Below, in pieces: positions 12,453-22,530 of a DNA stretch of 64,000 nt. The position numbers were made by a program, and so were the translations under genes. Within the stretch, counting starts at the first letter, position 1. Each line of letters starts with the position of its first letter. This stretch comes from Ligula intestinalis (Eukaryota > Platyhelminthes > Cestoda > Diphyllobothriidea > Diphyllobothriidae). A model generated the notes under the pieces. The model saw only the letters and a program-made list of their open reading frames with translations, made no database searches and was not told where the DNA came from. The stretch spans positions 6,776,277 to 6,840,276 of the forward strand of contig JAYGXS010000004.1 in the NCBI GenBank assembly GCA_036362985.1, in the 5' to 3' direction.

Positions 12453-15400
12453 CTGCGGCATCGAAACTCGAAGTCACGTGCATCCGTGACTGACCGCTAC
12501 CGCCAAACCGGCGTTTCGACTGGATTTGCAGTTCAAATGTGCCCCGGATGATGTCCATCATGTGGCGTGAGTCACGCAAACCGCCGGCCAAAGACGACAG
12601 CGAGAAGTTGGAGGCGGTCAACTGGGAAGAGATTGCGTGGGGAGCAGCCGCCACCGCTGTCCCGGTGAGGCCTTTGGTGGAGTTATGGCGCAGTCGCGGA
12701 ACCCAGGTGGAGGAGGAACCATGCCGCAGATTGGAGGCAGCGCCACGCAGAAAGGGTTCAGCAGCGGCGGAGCCTGGCTGAAGAGAACGCCGCGGGGAAG
12801 AGAGGAAGGGCGCCATGTTGGCAGAGACGGCTTTCGAGACGGGCACAAAAAAGGGTGCATGTTGGTGGTGGTTGCTGTTGTTGTTGTCCTGACTGTCGGC
12901 AGCCACCCCGTCAATCGTATTGGTGGGGCTAGATAGGGTGCGGTTTTCGTCCTCCTCTTCTCGAATCGGAGTACAAACCTGAGTATTGATTGTCGTAACT
13001 ACCGTCATAGGCGCTGCAACCTGAAACTCGCAGGCGGAGGAGATTCTGGGTGGGGAAGTAGAGAGGGGCAGGGTGGAAGCACAGGTGGTGGCGTTGTTGC
13101 TATTCCCGAGCATGTTGTCCAGCAGGGAGGGTGCTGACTGGCAGGAAGTGCGGAACCTCCGCTGAAGGGCTGCCTTTTTGGCCTCTCCTTCCTCGGTCGG
13201 ATTCTCCCGCAAAATGGTCATAGTACTGGGTGGTGGTGGGGGTGGTGCCGCCGAAAAGGTCAGTGGTCTGTGCATGGGCGGCACTTCGTTGGCCACACTC
13301 TGCTCGCGGTCAGAGGCCTCCAGACTGGAACGACTACTGCCCAGATTCACACTGATACGCGCAAACGGCGACCCAGCGTTGTTACTGTTGTTGGTACTGG
13401 CATTCTCTAGGCCGCTCTGGGTATTCAGCCCTAGATGCTGACCCAGGAAGAAGAGTGAAAAGCCGGGCGGACCACTGCGCCGTCGATCACGATTTCGCTG
13501 CATGGTCGAGGTGCGAAAATACAGGCTGTTGTTGGGTGTATGGCGGGAAGCAAAGAAGAGGCTAGTAGAGCCGACTGAAGATGGCGCATGTTGGGGCTGC
13601 GGTGAAGCCAGCAGGGAAGACACGGAGGCGCGACGTCTTCGTTCCGGTACAGGCATCCAGTTGATACCACTACCGGGGCGTGAAGAGGCCGAGGAGGAAC
13701 CGAAGTTGGCAACTGAAGAGCTGTGAGATTTGCGACCCCAGGGTGGGCTGCGTGCTCGAGGCACTGAATTGCTGGCCATCTTGGCATGCAGTGTGCTCAA
13801 AGCATTCTTGTTGGAGAGGGGAGGAAGGTGTGAGGTCTTTGTTGGCGGATACTCAGAGCTGGAGTTGACATTAAAACTGTTATTCTGCCGAATGGCTGTT
13901 TGGGTTAGTGGCGAGGTGGCCTCCTCGTCTGGGGTCTCGTAAGCCACCGTTTCAACTGTTGCCAGCGGTGCCACTTGCCACTCCTCCTCGGCGATATACT
14001 TAAGCAGCTGGGGACTGCTCTTCACAGAGATCAGCGGTCGAAGGGGTCGTTTAAAGTGCCTCGAAAGAACCAAGGAGTGACTGCTGGCTGTGGATTTGCG
14101 CAGCTCCGACAAGAGAGGAGCACCGGGCGAACTCACGACCGCACCAGCAAGCGAAGACTCCGAGTTAACGTGCTCAGATAGATCGCCAGCCATGGAGGGT
14201 GTGTCAATGCGGGAGTTGGGTCGACTGGTGAATCTGGAGAGGTAACGATGCGGCTCCGTTTCCAAGCAAAGGCTGCGCAAATCAGTCGGCGCGGTTGTGG
14301 CCGCCACCCCCGCAGCCGCCGGTGACGCCATCGTCTGTGCCTCCTGGTTTTGATCCATTAACTCGGAACGGACACAGGCCAGACTGACCACAGCATCCAA
14401 CTCCTCCTGCTCCTCATCCATCAACGCCTCATCGGAGGTCTCTCCCACGACCACCAGCTCCTCCGCCAGAGTGGGGGTGTTGGTTCGCAGGGCTGCGGCC
14501 ACTTCCTGTTCGGCAGCATCCTCCTCTTCGTCCTCCAAAATCATGCTAAAGCGTCGCAGTCGTTCCTCCGCGCCCGAGGCTGCCAACGAGGCCGATATGG
14601 ACTTGGGCAGGACTGCGACAGCACCGCCGAAGGGCTTCGAGGCAGAATTCAGGGAGGACACAATGTTAGCACCTCCGGAAGCAGCTACCACTGTGGAATT
14701 GCGTTGCATGTAAGTCTGCTCCATCATCTTCGCTTGCGCTGACAGTTGCTTGTACTCCTCAATGTAATTGCGCTTCAGTTTACGTTCAGCTAACAAGTAG
14801 TAGGTGGCAGAAATGTAGCTGTATTCGTTTCGATTCAGAGTCACCTGGATCTCATCAACGCTGGCAAGGCCACCACTGGCCATCTTGTTGAGGATCTCTA
14901 TGTGATCCTCAAAGGAGAGATGTTCTTGGGAGATGAGGGGCACGGAAAAGAGGTCGATGGGAAGTTCGTCGCCGTCAAGGCGCAGCCATTCGTCCTGTAG
15001 GATTTCGTCCAAAAGGGCACGTTTGGCCGGATCGCGGATGAGCAGGCGGGAGATGAGATTGCAACAGGCCGGTGAAAGATGGGGCGGTAGCTGGTACTCA
15101 CAGTCCATTATTTTGGTCAGTGTCTCGCTGTCATTGGCCTCCTCAAAAGGCAGATGACCACAGACGAGCATATAAAGGATGACGCCCAGGGACCAGATGT
15201 CCACTTTCGGAGCGTCGTAGGAGTTGCCAAGGAGGATTTCGGGGGCGGAGTAGGCCAGAGAACCACAGGCTGTTTCCAGGTGTTTCCCCGGCACAAATTG
15301 GTTGCTGAATCCAAAGTCTGTCAGCTTGACAACACCCAGCTGCTCAAAGAAGACCACATTCTCGGGTTTGAGGTCACGGTGAACCACATGCAGATTGTGG

Positions 15401-15801
15401 CAGTAAGAAATGGCAGTCACTATCTGACGGAAGTAACGTTTCGCCAGGTGTTCCGACAGGCCATTTTCGTGTTTCATTATGTAGTCGTAGAGATCGCCGC
15501 CATCACCCAGTTCAAGGACGAGGTAGAGCTTGTTTACAGTGTCAATGACCTCATACAGACGGACCACGTTGGGATGCTGGACCAGTTTCATACAAACAAC
15601 CTCTTGGAACAGGTGTTCACGAGAGACCTGATCGAGTCGCGTCTTATCGATGACTTTCACAGCTACGCTCTCCCCCGTGAAGACATGTCGGGCCAGTTTT
15701 ACCACAGCATAATGTCCCTTCCCAATGGTCGGGCCAAGGTCGTAGAGGCCGGCTACCTTGGTTTCCTGTGCGTCTTCGAAGAATCGCCGATAGTGTGCCA
15801 T
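11368..15801 (-). CDS. SNRK: SNRK-type serine/threonine protein kinase
   Basis: An AMPK-related protein kinase that phosphorylates serine or threonine. In vertebrates SNRK is activated by LKB1. The kinase domain spans about residues 20-273: the glycine loop is around GKGH (27-30), the catalytic lysine is in VAVKVID (K49), HRDLKPEN is at 141-148, DFG at 162-164 and APE at 186-188. The activation-loop threonine in [10 protein letters not shown] (T177) sits where LKB1 acts on human [30 protein letters not shown] and TDFGFSN are SNRK signatures. A UBA-like region follows at about 297-345, ending [12 protein letters not shown]. The remaining ~1100 residues are low-complexity Ser/Pro/Ala/Gln-rich with a 13-Gln tract. 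At 1477 residues it is about twice the vertebrate length. The whole coding region is one exon. The start is the first ATG before the conserved kinase and leaves a normal short N-terminus. Orthology is confident; the function of the tail is unknown. Confidence 0.95.
12412..12450 (-). repeat. CAG repeat coding polyglutamine in SNRK
   Basis: Thirteen consecutive glutamine codons on the minus strand, twelve CAG and one CAA, lie in the disordered tail of the kinase. Runs like this commonly vary in length between individuals. Confidence 0.9.
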
Positions 15802-15830
15802 GGACTAAAACAAAGAAGACAGCATGGTTC
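15799..15830 (-). promoter_or_regulatory. Possible splice acceptor next to the SNRK start codon
   Basis: On the minus strand the start codon is preceded by a pyrimidine-rich stretch ending TTTGTTTTAG, then TCC and ATG. This fits a 3' splice site only three bases before the ATG. It would join the single coding exon to an upstream untranslated exon, or to a trans-spliced leader as used by flatworms. The sequence alone cannot separate these two. Confidence 0.5.
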
Positions 15831-15859
15831 AAGGGAGAATTTGATTGATTTTCAATAAA

Positions 15860-17224
15860 TAAACTCATTGAAAAGGTAACACGCAGGAAATAGTAATGAT
15901 AACAGCCCCATCGAAACAATGAGAGAATAAAAACAAAAACTTGTGCCACAAAATCAAACTTTTTCCGGTATATTTAAATGGTGATCTTATTCATTCCACC
16001 CTAACCAACGTTATGTAAATATTTGCCGACTCAGCCTTCAAATAGGATGGTGTATCTGGATGATACTTGAATCTGGTGGACTACTGACGTCGAAAACACA
16101 GCTCCCCAACCCACTGACGGCGTATTTACAACGCCCTAAATGGTCCTGAATACTACATTCACGCAGATTAACGGGCAGAAGTCAGGTGCTGTGAGACGCA
16201 GAACAGATGGAACGACAATCATTTCGAACGTGGCATGTCTCCTGCCGCCACAGCCCTCGAAAGATGCTGCGAAGCATTACCAGCTTTTTGTGCTGTTATT
16301 CGTGCCAAGGTAAACATAGGAGGCGCAATAGCACGACAGAAGGAAACTGTACACAAAACGCCCCTAGAAGCAGACGCTTCGCTTCATTCAAAACACCATA
16401 GCCTACCAATGTCCAAAATCCTCGGAAGAAGCTGTAGAGATTTTAGACGGTACCGAAGCCAACATAATGATTACTTACGTTTTTTGAAGAGTATAAAAGC
16501 TTTAGCGGAGGTCATAATCGATATAAGAGGAGAGGAGGCGGGGGTAGGGATATGGTATGCAGTCGGGTTTGGTTGAATATTCAGGACGTCCTGCTAAATT
16601 TATTTAAGCACGCGTTATTCGGTTGTGTTCTTACTCGAGTTATCGATAGTTTTAGGGTTAGGGGTTGTGTTAAAGTTAAGGTGACGTTTACAGTTGAAGC
16701 TTGGGTTGGGATTAAGCACCCGCATCCTAGGGTCACACCCCCATGACCCCCACTACCGTCTGACACGCTCCATTTGGTAGCTGTTGTTGACCCTGGGCGA
16801 GGCGCGTTCCAGGAAGTAGTCGCGAAGGACAATACAGAATCACGGAAAAGAAAATCCAGCTGTTAGCAACTCTGCTGTGGGCAGTTTTTGGGTCACGGGC
16901 AAACACAACCTGTGACGAACGTTAACGCCGTTAGTGTTGACATACTGCACCATCTTGGCAGTGAGACGTACCACGTGCAACTATCCACCTTGCACTCGGC
17001 AGCTGCCAATGGTGACAGGCATGTAGTGACCAAGCAACCACGCCCTATAAATACATGAGCACTCGTGTAATCCACCATCCTTAGCTGGCTCCGTCTCTGA
17101 TGACGGAGTCGAACGAGTACTTGAAAAGTCAAGCTTATAAAGCTCCGGTGCCAGTGATGGTGACTTTCCTTTAAAATGAGAAAACCAGCGATGGCAGAAG
17201 AAATTCCGCAGGATCAGCAAGAAA
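15860..17224. other. Upstream of SNRK; no gene recognised
   Basis: This is the likely promoter and 5' region of the minus-strand kinase gene, but no convincing core promoter was identified. Around 17096-17175 there is CTGATGACGGAGTCGAACGA, then TTGAAAAGTCAAGC and TTATAAAGC. That is a weak match to the Penelope-type terminal motif seen at 3732 and 28451. Confidence 0.35.
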
Positions 17225-17740
17225 CTAATTGACGTTGTGTGTTGTAGCTCATTGTTGGATCAGGAGTCCCCACCGTCATCACAGTCATGTGGAGGAACGC
17301 CGCAGTCGGGACAGCAGTCGGGTATGGACGGGTCGAGGCGGTGTTGGTACTGGCGAAGGAGCATTGGATAGTCACTGCGTAGTTGAGTTAGAGTACAGCG
17401 AGCGACCCTCAGAAGTTGTTGTTCTGAGGCCGCGATCGGAGGTGGATAGCCGTCCGAAAGGACCGTGGGGTGAGAACCTCGTTTCAACGGCTCTTTGTTG
17501 AAGACGCTGGAAGCCTGTCTTGGTGGCAGAGCCCTGAACGGGTAGACCCGAGGGAAACGAGGCGACAGCTTCCTTGTGGAGAGCTCGAATAGACAGCTGG
17601 CCTAGGAGGGTGTTGTGAGAGGCAACCGGCAGGACAGAAGCCTCTGCATGAAGATGATCGATAGGCGACATTTTATAGCAGCCCGTGATCGTGCGGAGGG
17701 CAGCGTTCTGTGCTGAAGTGACGTTGTGACGGTAAAAGTC
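17225..17740 (-). pseudogene. Jockey-like LINE, C-terminal end of ORF2
   Basis: Translation on the minus strand gives TSAQNAALRTITGCYKMSP and DHLHAEASVLPVASHNTLL, the conserved block after the reverse transcriptase of jockey-type LINEs. Another frame downstream gives CTLTQLRSDYPMLLRQYQHR, then a CCPDCGVPPHDC zinc knuckle. At least one frameshift separates the blocks (around 17480). The 5' end stops abruptly against the foldback element at 17741. The same family is present at 22035-22530 (plus) and 45600-45850 (minus). Confidence 0.8.
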
Positions 17741-18063
17741 AAGTTGGTTGCTAACCCCTAGTCCCTAGTTATGTGGTTACTTTTAGTTTTATTAGTTGTA
17801 GTTTAGTTGAGTAGTTGGCTCATTGGTTTAATTTTAGGTTTAGTTTATTTTTTTGTTTAGTTAGATACGGCCAACGTTAGGTAAGTATACTTAAATAACT
17901 GCTATATACTAAACTAAACTAACTAAATAAGCTAAACTAAAGCAAATTAACTAAAGTAAGTTTAAAATTAAACTAATAAACTAGATAATTTACTTAACTA
18001 ATCCACCCGCTACCATTAGACAGGATTCTGGGGCTAGGGGTACTTAAAATTAGCAACCAACTT
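17741..18063. mobile_element. Foldback (MITE-like) element
   Basis: AAGTTGGTTGCTAA (17741-17754) is the exact reverse complement of TTAGCAACCAACTT (18050-18063). The whole interval is a quasi-palindrome. The left half is dominated by TTTAGTT-type words and the right half by AACTAAA-type words, with CCCCTAG/CTAGGGG near the ends. It has no coding capacity and abuts the truncated LINE on its left. A non-autonomous foldback transposon is the simplest reading. Confidence 0.7.
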
Positions 18064-18284
18064 AACTGCAACCGACCTGGCTTCTCCTTTCCTACAGTGT
18101 TTGATCGCGACGACCGTGGTAAGGTAATGCAAAATGATTCCAAGGTCACTGTGTGACCTTCAGGTGGAAGGTCAAATAGAGGACACAGTTGAGTAGCCAA
18201 ATGCGAAGACGATTGAGAACGAGCTGCTCGAATGAAAGTAAGCTCCTCCTCCTCCTAACCAGTATGGACGTTCCCTGTCATGTG

Positions 18285-18565
18285 AACAACAATGCCGACA
18301 AAGAGAAAGGTGACTTGAACGGCCATTTCTGGCGTGTTAGTTAGCAGCCAGTCATACTCTAACCTAAGTGGTGCACCACCAGAGGTTCGGACTCGCGACT
18401 TGTTGATCAGAAGTCAAAAGCTCTAACAACTGAACCAAAAATGACCACTCCAGTCTCCTTTGTCTTTGTGCGCAACGTTTATCTGCCTACACTACTAGCC
18501 AATGTACGGCTGCAGATGAGGCTGGAGAATGAGCTCCAAGGCAAAATGGGGCCATTGAATTTCAC
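18285..18565 (-). repeat. tRNA-derived SINE-like copies in opposite orientations
   Basis: Read on the minus strand from about 18455, TGGTTCAGTTGTTAGAGC (A box) and GCGAGTCCGAACC (B box) flank an anticodon-arm-like stretch. The body then follows as CTGGCTGCTAACTAACACGC and CAGAAATGGCCGTTC. Immediately right of the head, 18460-18565 holds a plus-oriented piece of the same family (GTTTATCTGCCTACA, CCAAGGCAAAATGG). Two diverged copies thus meet head-on. Confidence 0.6.
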
Positions 18566-19399
18566 TAGCCATTTTTGAGCCTTCGGCGACTTATTTTCCT
18601 TACCGTATATACTTTATCACTATGTGATTACCGACAACGGCTTTTGACCGGGGCTTCTAAGCACAGCCAAGCGTCTCTACCCTATGCGAAAATACGGTCA
18701 AATCGGCCAAATTCACTTCGAACATTTGGTACAATAATGGATAGAAACTCAGAGATAAATGCCTTCCGCAGCCATACATGCGCGCATATCTAATTGACGG
18801 TTTGATCGTTGCTGGCAGTGACGTTTACTGTGAGCTTAAGCGAGTAGATGCAGCAGTGACGATCGGTGCACGAATTATTTTACAGTGAGGCAGAGACTTG
18901 CACAGGGCCTGCTGCACTCGCTCTCCCTTCGCCGATCTGGGTTCGGTTGTATGACGACCGGAGGTCGGTGCAATGGCAGTAGGTGACAAAGCCCGCCCAC
19001 GCATGAAAGACACGAACTGGTTCCCATAGCCGGTAAAGGAGACATAAGTTTTACGTGCGTGCGAGTGAGTGAGTGCCATGAAAGTCGTACTAACAAGGAG
19101 TCCTTCCAACCTGGTCCTCAGTCCTCAAATTGCCTGAAGTACCCAGGTTGAGGCTGTGTGAGCAATTTTCGTGCTATTGAAAGACAGACGGTGAAATGGT
19201 TTGAAGTGTTTATGCATCCAGCCGCACACACACACCCATTAGAATTGTAAAAAACAGAGATCTACTTTACTATGCAATCTCAGTTCTTGGAAGGGCAGGC
19301 ATTCTCTAAAGGATAAATTATTTTTTACTTGCGACAGTCTTAGAAAAAAACAAGAATCGATCCGACACATTATAGCCAGCACACATTTAGGACAGTGCG
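18566..19399. other. Intergenic, nothing recognised
   Basis: No recognisable gene. A short CA-rich run lies near 19225. Confidence 0.4.
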
Positions 19400-19700
19400 G
19401 ACAGCCAACATCAAATACTCACACGATAGTTCGCCCGTCGATTTCGACGATGGCCAACTGTGCGAGCTAGAGCCAGCTGAAGCAGGCGGCGTGACGTCCG
19501 CAGGGGAAAATAAGGGAAGGGGACAGTGAGAGCAGGCTTGTGGAGCATCAACTCCCATTCTCTGACCATCCCCCAGCTTAGCCCGGTGCCAACACAAACA
19601 CAAGAAGACCAGAGATGGGAGAGGGCGCAGGTGGCTGGCGCGGTCGAGGTCGCCCCTGTGCGTGCTACCACATCCCTCCCGTGTTCGGCATATTTTGTGA
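19400..19700 (+). repeat. Dispersed repeat R-B, partial copy
   Basis: Shares blocks with 24490-24720: GTCGATTTCGA followed by ATGGCCAAC/ATGTCCAAC, then a GTGCC...ACACA..AAGA.GACC block and CAGGTGGCTGGC. Coding potential is not apparent. Confidence 0.4.
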
Positions 19701-19989
19701 ACCGGCGACCATTATAATGCCTGTCTTTCCCCGATCCGGCCCCGTTCTGGTCCAGCGCATCTACCGCGTGGTTGATAAACTAGCACTAAACTTAACAGCA
19801 TTATATACAGTTAATAAAAACCGGTGTTTCGGTTGAGGTGGTGAACGTGGTTGTTGTTGTCGTTGTTGCGTGATCAATTGCAAGGTAAGTGGCTTTAGAA
19901 CCTCGACTTCCGGATCTTCTTCAGATACCGGACTATGGCAGAGGGTCTTCGGACGGTTAGGTCAATCGGCGCTCTCAGTCTGCAGTCGA

Positions 19990-21165
19990 TACCAAACTCC
20001 TGAACTCTGGCGATCGTCTCGGCTGCGCATTCCATCAGGTTTCGTTGGTTTCTTCCACCCCACAAGCTGCACACGTGGAATCATCAGTCAGATTGTACCA
20101 CTTCCTGATGTGATTCAGCTTTGGACAATGCCCGGTCCTAAATCTCACTAGGGTCGTTTTATCTATCCGAGTCATTTTCTTTCCTTCATCCCAGTTGATG
20201 GTGGCCGTATACGTTCTTCGGCCGCGTTCATGTGTCACTTGTGTCCTGGGGGTCATTTATCTGACTGCTTTCATCGCTGCCGCGAAGGATGGCGATGTAC
20301 AGTCCGGTTCAGTCCTGGCCGCAGATGCTTCAGCATCTGCTTTTTCACTCCCGGGGATACCGACGAAGCTGGGAATCCACGCAATTTCCACCCTCCTTTC
20401 TGTTGTGGCTCTCTCCAGAACATTCATCACTTGTTGTACCAAAGGTTTCTTAAGATCCTCTCCTGTCCCGAAGTTCTGTAGGGCATCTACAGCGGATTTA
20501 CTGTCAGTAAGGATTCTAGCAGAACTCCAACCCTCGGGTGGGTGCTATAGCCATTCCGCCGCTATCAGTAGGGCTAGCATCTCGGCATCAAAGGATGAAC
20601 TGTGGCATGCACCCCTTCTCCTGGACGTTGCAATTGTTGAGAAGTTATTCCAACTTTCTTTCGTCACCACGTCTCCCGCACCTCCCTGTCTATATCCATC
20701 TATCGCCAACCCGTCGGTATAAATAGTCAGGGAAGTTTCCGGTAGGGAGTTGAGCTCATCCTCCATTCGCTGCCGGTTTTCTGCCATTTCTGTCTTGCTG
20801 CAGAGATCTTCAAAATTCCGTAGAATATTGATGTTGGGTCGTCGCCATGGGGCTAGCGTGTTAATGGCGAAAAGCTCTCTAGGCATCTCCGAATCCTCTC
20901 CCAGAGTTTGGCGTAAGCATCTGCACAAATTCTCTCTCCATATTGAGGTCCGCTTTAGCCGAGTTGGCTGCTGCTTTTCAGCCATCTATCTGCAGAGACT
21001 TTGTGCGGGAAGTCTCAGGCTGTGTTCGTAGGCCCTGATGGCCTCGAACCTGCCCCTTCTCTCCTATCGTCTGGATATCGGCCTCTAATAGCACCATCTC
21101 CGTCGGACATGCGATTGCGAGGCTCGTGGTAATTCGAGCTGCTTTCAGGTTCAGGCGTTCCAACC
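19990..21165 (-). pseudogene. LINE relic with RNase H domain and zinc knuckle
   Basis: The minus strand encodes, in order, a connector (MERLNLKAARITTSLAIA; 21163 downward), then SLTIYTDGLAIDG, which matches the first RNase H motif with its catalytic Asp. DAEMLALLIAAEWL follows with the glutamate/aspartate helix, and IAWIPSFVGIPGSEKADAEA matches the last RNase H motif (usually WVPGHxGIxGNExAD). The end has TLVRFRTGHCPKLNHIRKWY and a Cys-rich tail (CAACGVEET). LINEs of the R1/I/jockey type with RNase H have this order. Frames change at about 20545 and 20257, and the 5' end is cut at the GGT microsatellite. Confidence 0.8.
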
Positions 21166-21166
21166 T

Positions 21167-21284
21167 GGTGGTGGTGGTGGTGGTGGTGGTGGTGGTGGTG
21201 GTGGTGGTGGTGGTGGTGGTGGTGGTGGTGGTGGTGGTGGTGGTGGTGGTGGTGGTGGTGGTGGTGGTGGTGGTGGTGGTGGTG
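21167..21284 (+). repeat. (GGT)n microsatellite, about 39 units
   Basis: An uninterrupted GGT trinucleotide run of about 118 bases (ACC on the minus strand). It sits exactly at the truncated 5' edge of the RNase H LINE relic. Open frames through it (polyHis, polyVal) are artefacts. Confidence 0.97.
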
Positions 21285-22034
21285 TTCCGTCCCAGCCCAT
21301 CCCGACACCAAAAGTGTATTACTAATCATGTGCATACGCGAGGGCAAGCAGTTAAACGTGAGTCATCCGCCGGACACCAACCACGTGACAACATATGTAC
21401 ACGCCAGGTGTGCGACTTGTAGAACACTTTGCATAGACACGCAGCTGGTTCCGAGCCAGATGTGGCGGCGACACGCATATTGGTCGTTGGTTTTGACTGC
21501 AACAGCCACCTACGCCTGCTCCCACCTCCGGTATTAGTGATTCGGTCTTGAGAGCGGGTACACGTGACTGAGAGAAGAGGGGATGCGGTAAATGCAGCTC
21601 AAGTCTACGACCGACACTTAAAACTAATCCACGCGCAAGTCACCGGCCCTGCACCATCCTGCTGTGGAGCACAATGTTTCCACCGAATGCTCCACAACGG
21701 GGTGGTAGAGGGACGGTGACCAAAATTTTACCCGCGACTGTTCGAGCACCACAAGCAGTTGCTCATTTCTTCCGCATTTCCAAACTCGTACAGGAGTCTA
21801 TCGTCAGAGGTGACGGTAATACTATAAGAAGTAGCAGTTACATGGGGTCACTAGCTAATCAGCGCGACCAGTGCAGAACGATGTACTGATCTGGCGCCTT
21901 CAGACGGAGCCTGGCACTCTATCCCGCTAGTTGCCTCTCAAAACACTCTCGTAGGCCAGCAGTTCTGGTGGTCCTGTTCGCAACCCGGCCATCCTAATCA
22001 CCATCGTTGCCACGCTCCTGAGCCCAGCCACAAC
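21285..22034. other. Intergenic, nothing recognised
   Basis: No gene recognised. Short segments resemble neighbouring repeat tails, but no firm match was found. Confidence 0.35.
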
Positions 22035-22530
22035 GTTTGACCGTCTATTCGAGCTCTCCACAAGGAAGCTGTCACCTCGTTTCCTTCGGGTCTACCTGTT
22101 GATGGCTCTGCCACCTAGGCAGGCTTCCAGCGTCTTCACCAGAGAACCCTTGTCGAGGAGAAACGAGGTTATCAACCAACAGTCCTTTTGGGCAGCTATC
22201 CACCTCCGATTACGGCCTCAGAACAACAACTTCCGAAAGTCACTCGCTGTACTCTGGCTCAACTACGCAGTGGCTACGCAATGCTCCTTCGCCAGTACCA
22301 ATACTGGCTCGACCCGTCCATACCCGACTGCTGACCCAACTGTGGCGTTTGTCCGCATGATTGTCAGCATCTGTTCGCCTGCAGTTCTCGGACAGGCACC
22401 CAACTCACCCCTGTGGACCTTTGGCACAAGCCGGCTGAGGGTGCGGCATTTCTCCGTCTCCCAAATGCACCCAGTTTGTACCCCGGCGGAGACTTCTGAT
22501 TCAACAATGGGCTACCAACTAACCAACTTG
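22035..22530 (+). pseudogene. Jockey-like LINE, C-terminal end of ORF2
   Basis: Plus-strand translation gives SIRALHKEAVTSFPSGLPV, then ITASEQQLPKVTRCTLAQLR, LDPSIPDC-stop-PNCGVCPHDCQHLF and GTQLTPVDLW. It is colinear with the minus-strand relic at 17225-17740. It carries in-frame stops, one of which replaces a zinc-knuckle cysteine (TGA after GACTGC). The element is non-coding. The longer open frame at 22099-22830 is a different, non-homologous frame. Confidence 0.8.

Noticed and set aside
15154..15858. Plus-strand open frame of 234 codons
   Set aside because: It is the antisense of the conserved SNRK kinase domain, held open by the codon use of the real gene.
16600..16740. Telomere-like TTAGGG sequence
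   Set aside because: Only isolated GGTTAGG-like words, not a tandem array.
21015..21422. Poly-histidine and poly-valine proteins
   Set aside because: They are translations of the GGT microsatellite.
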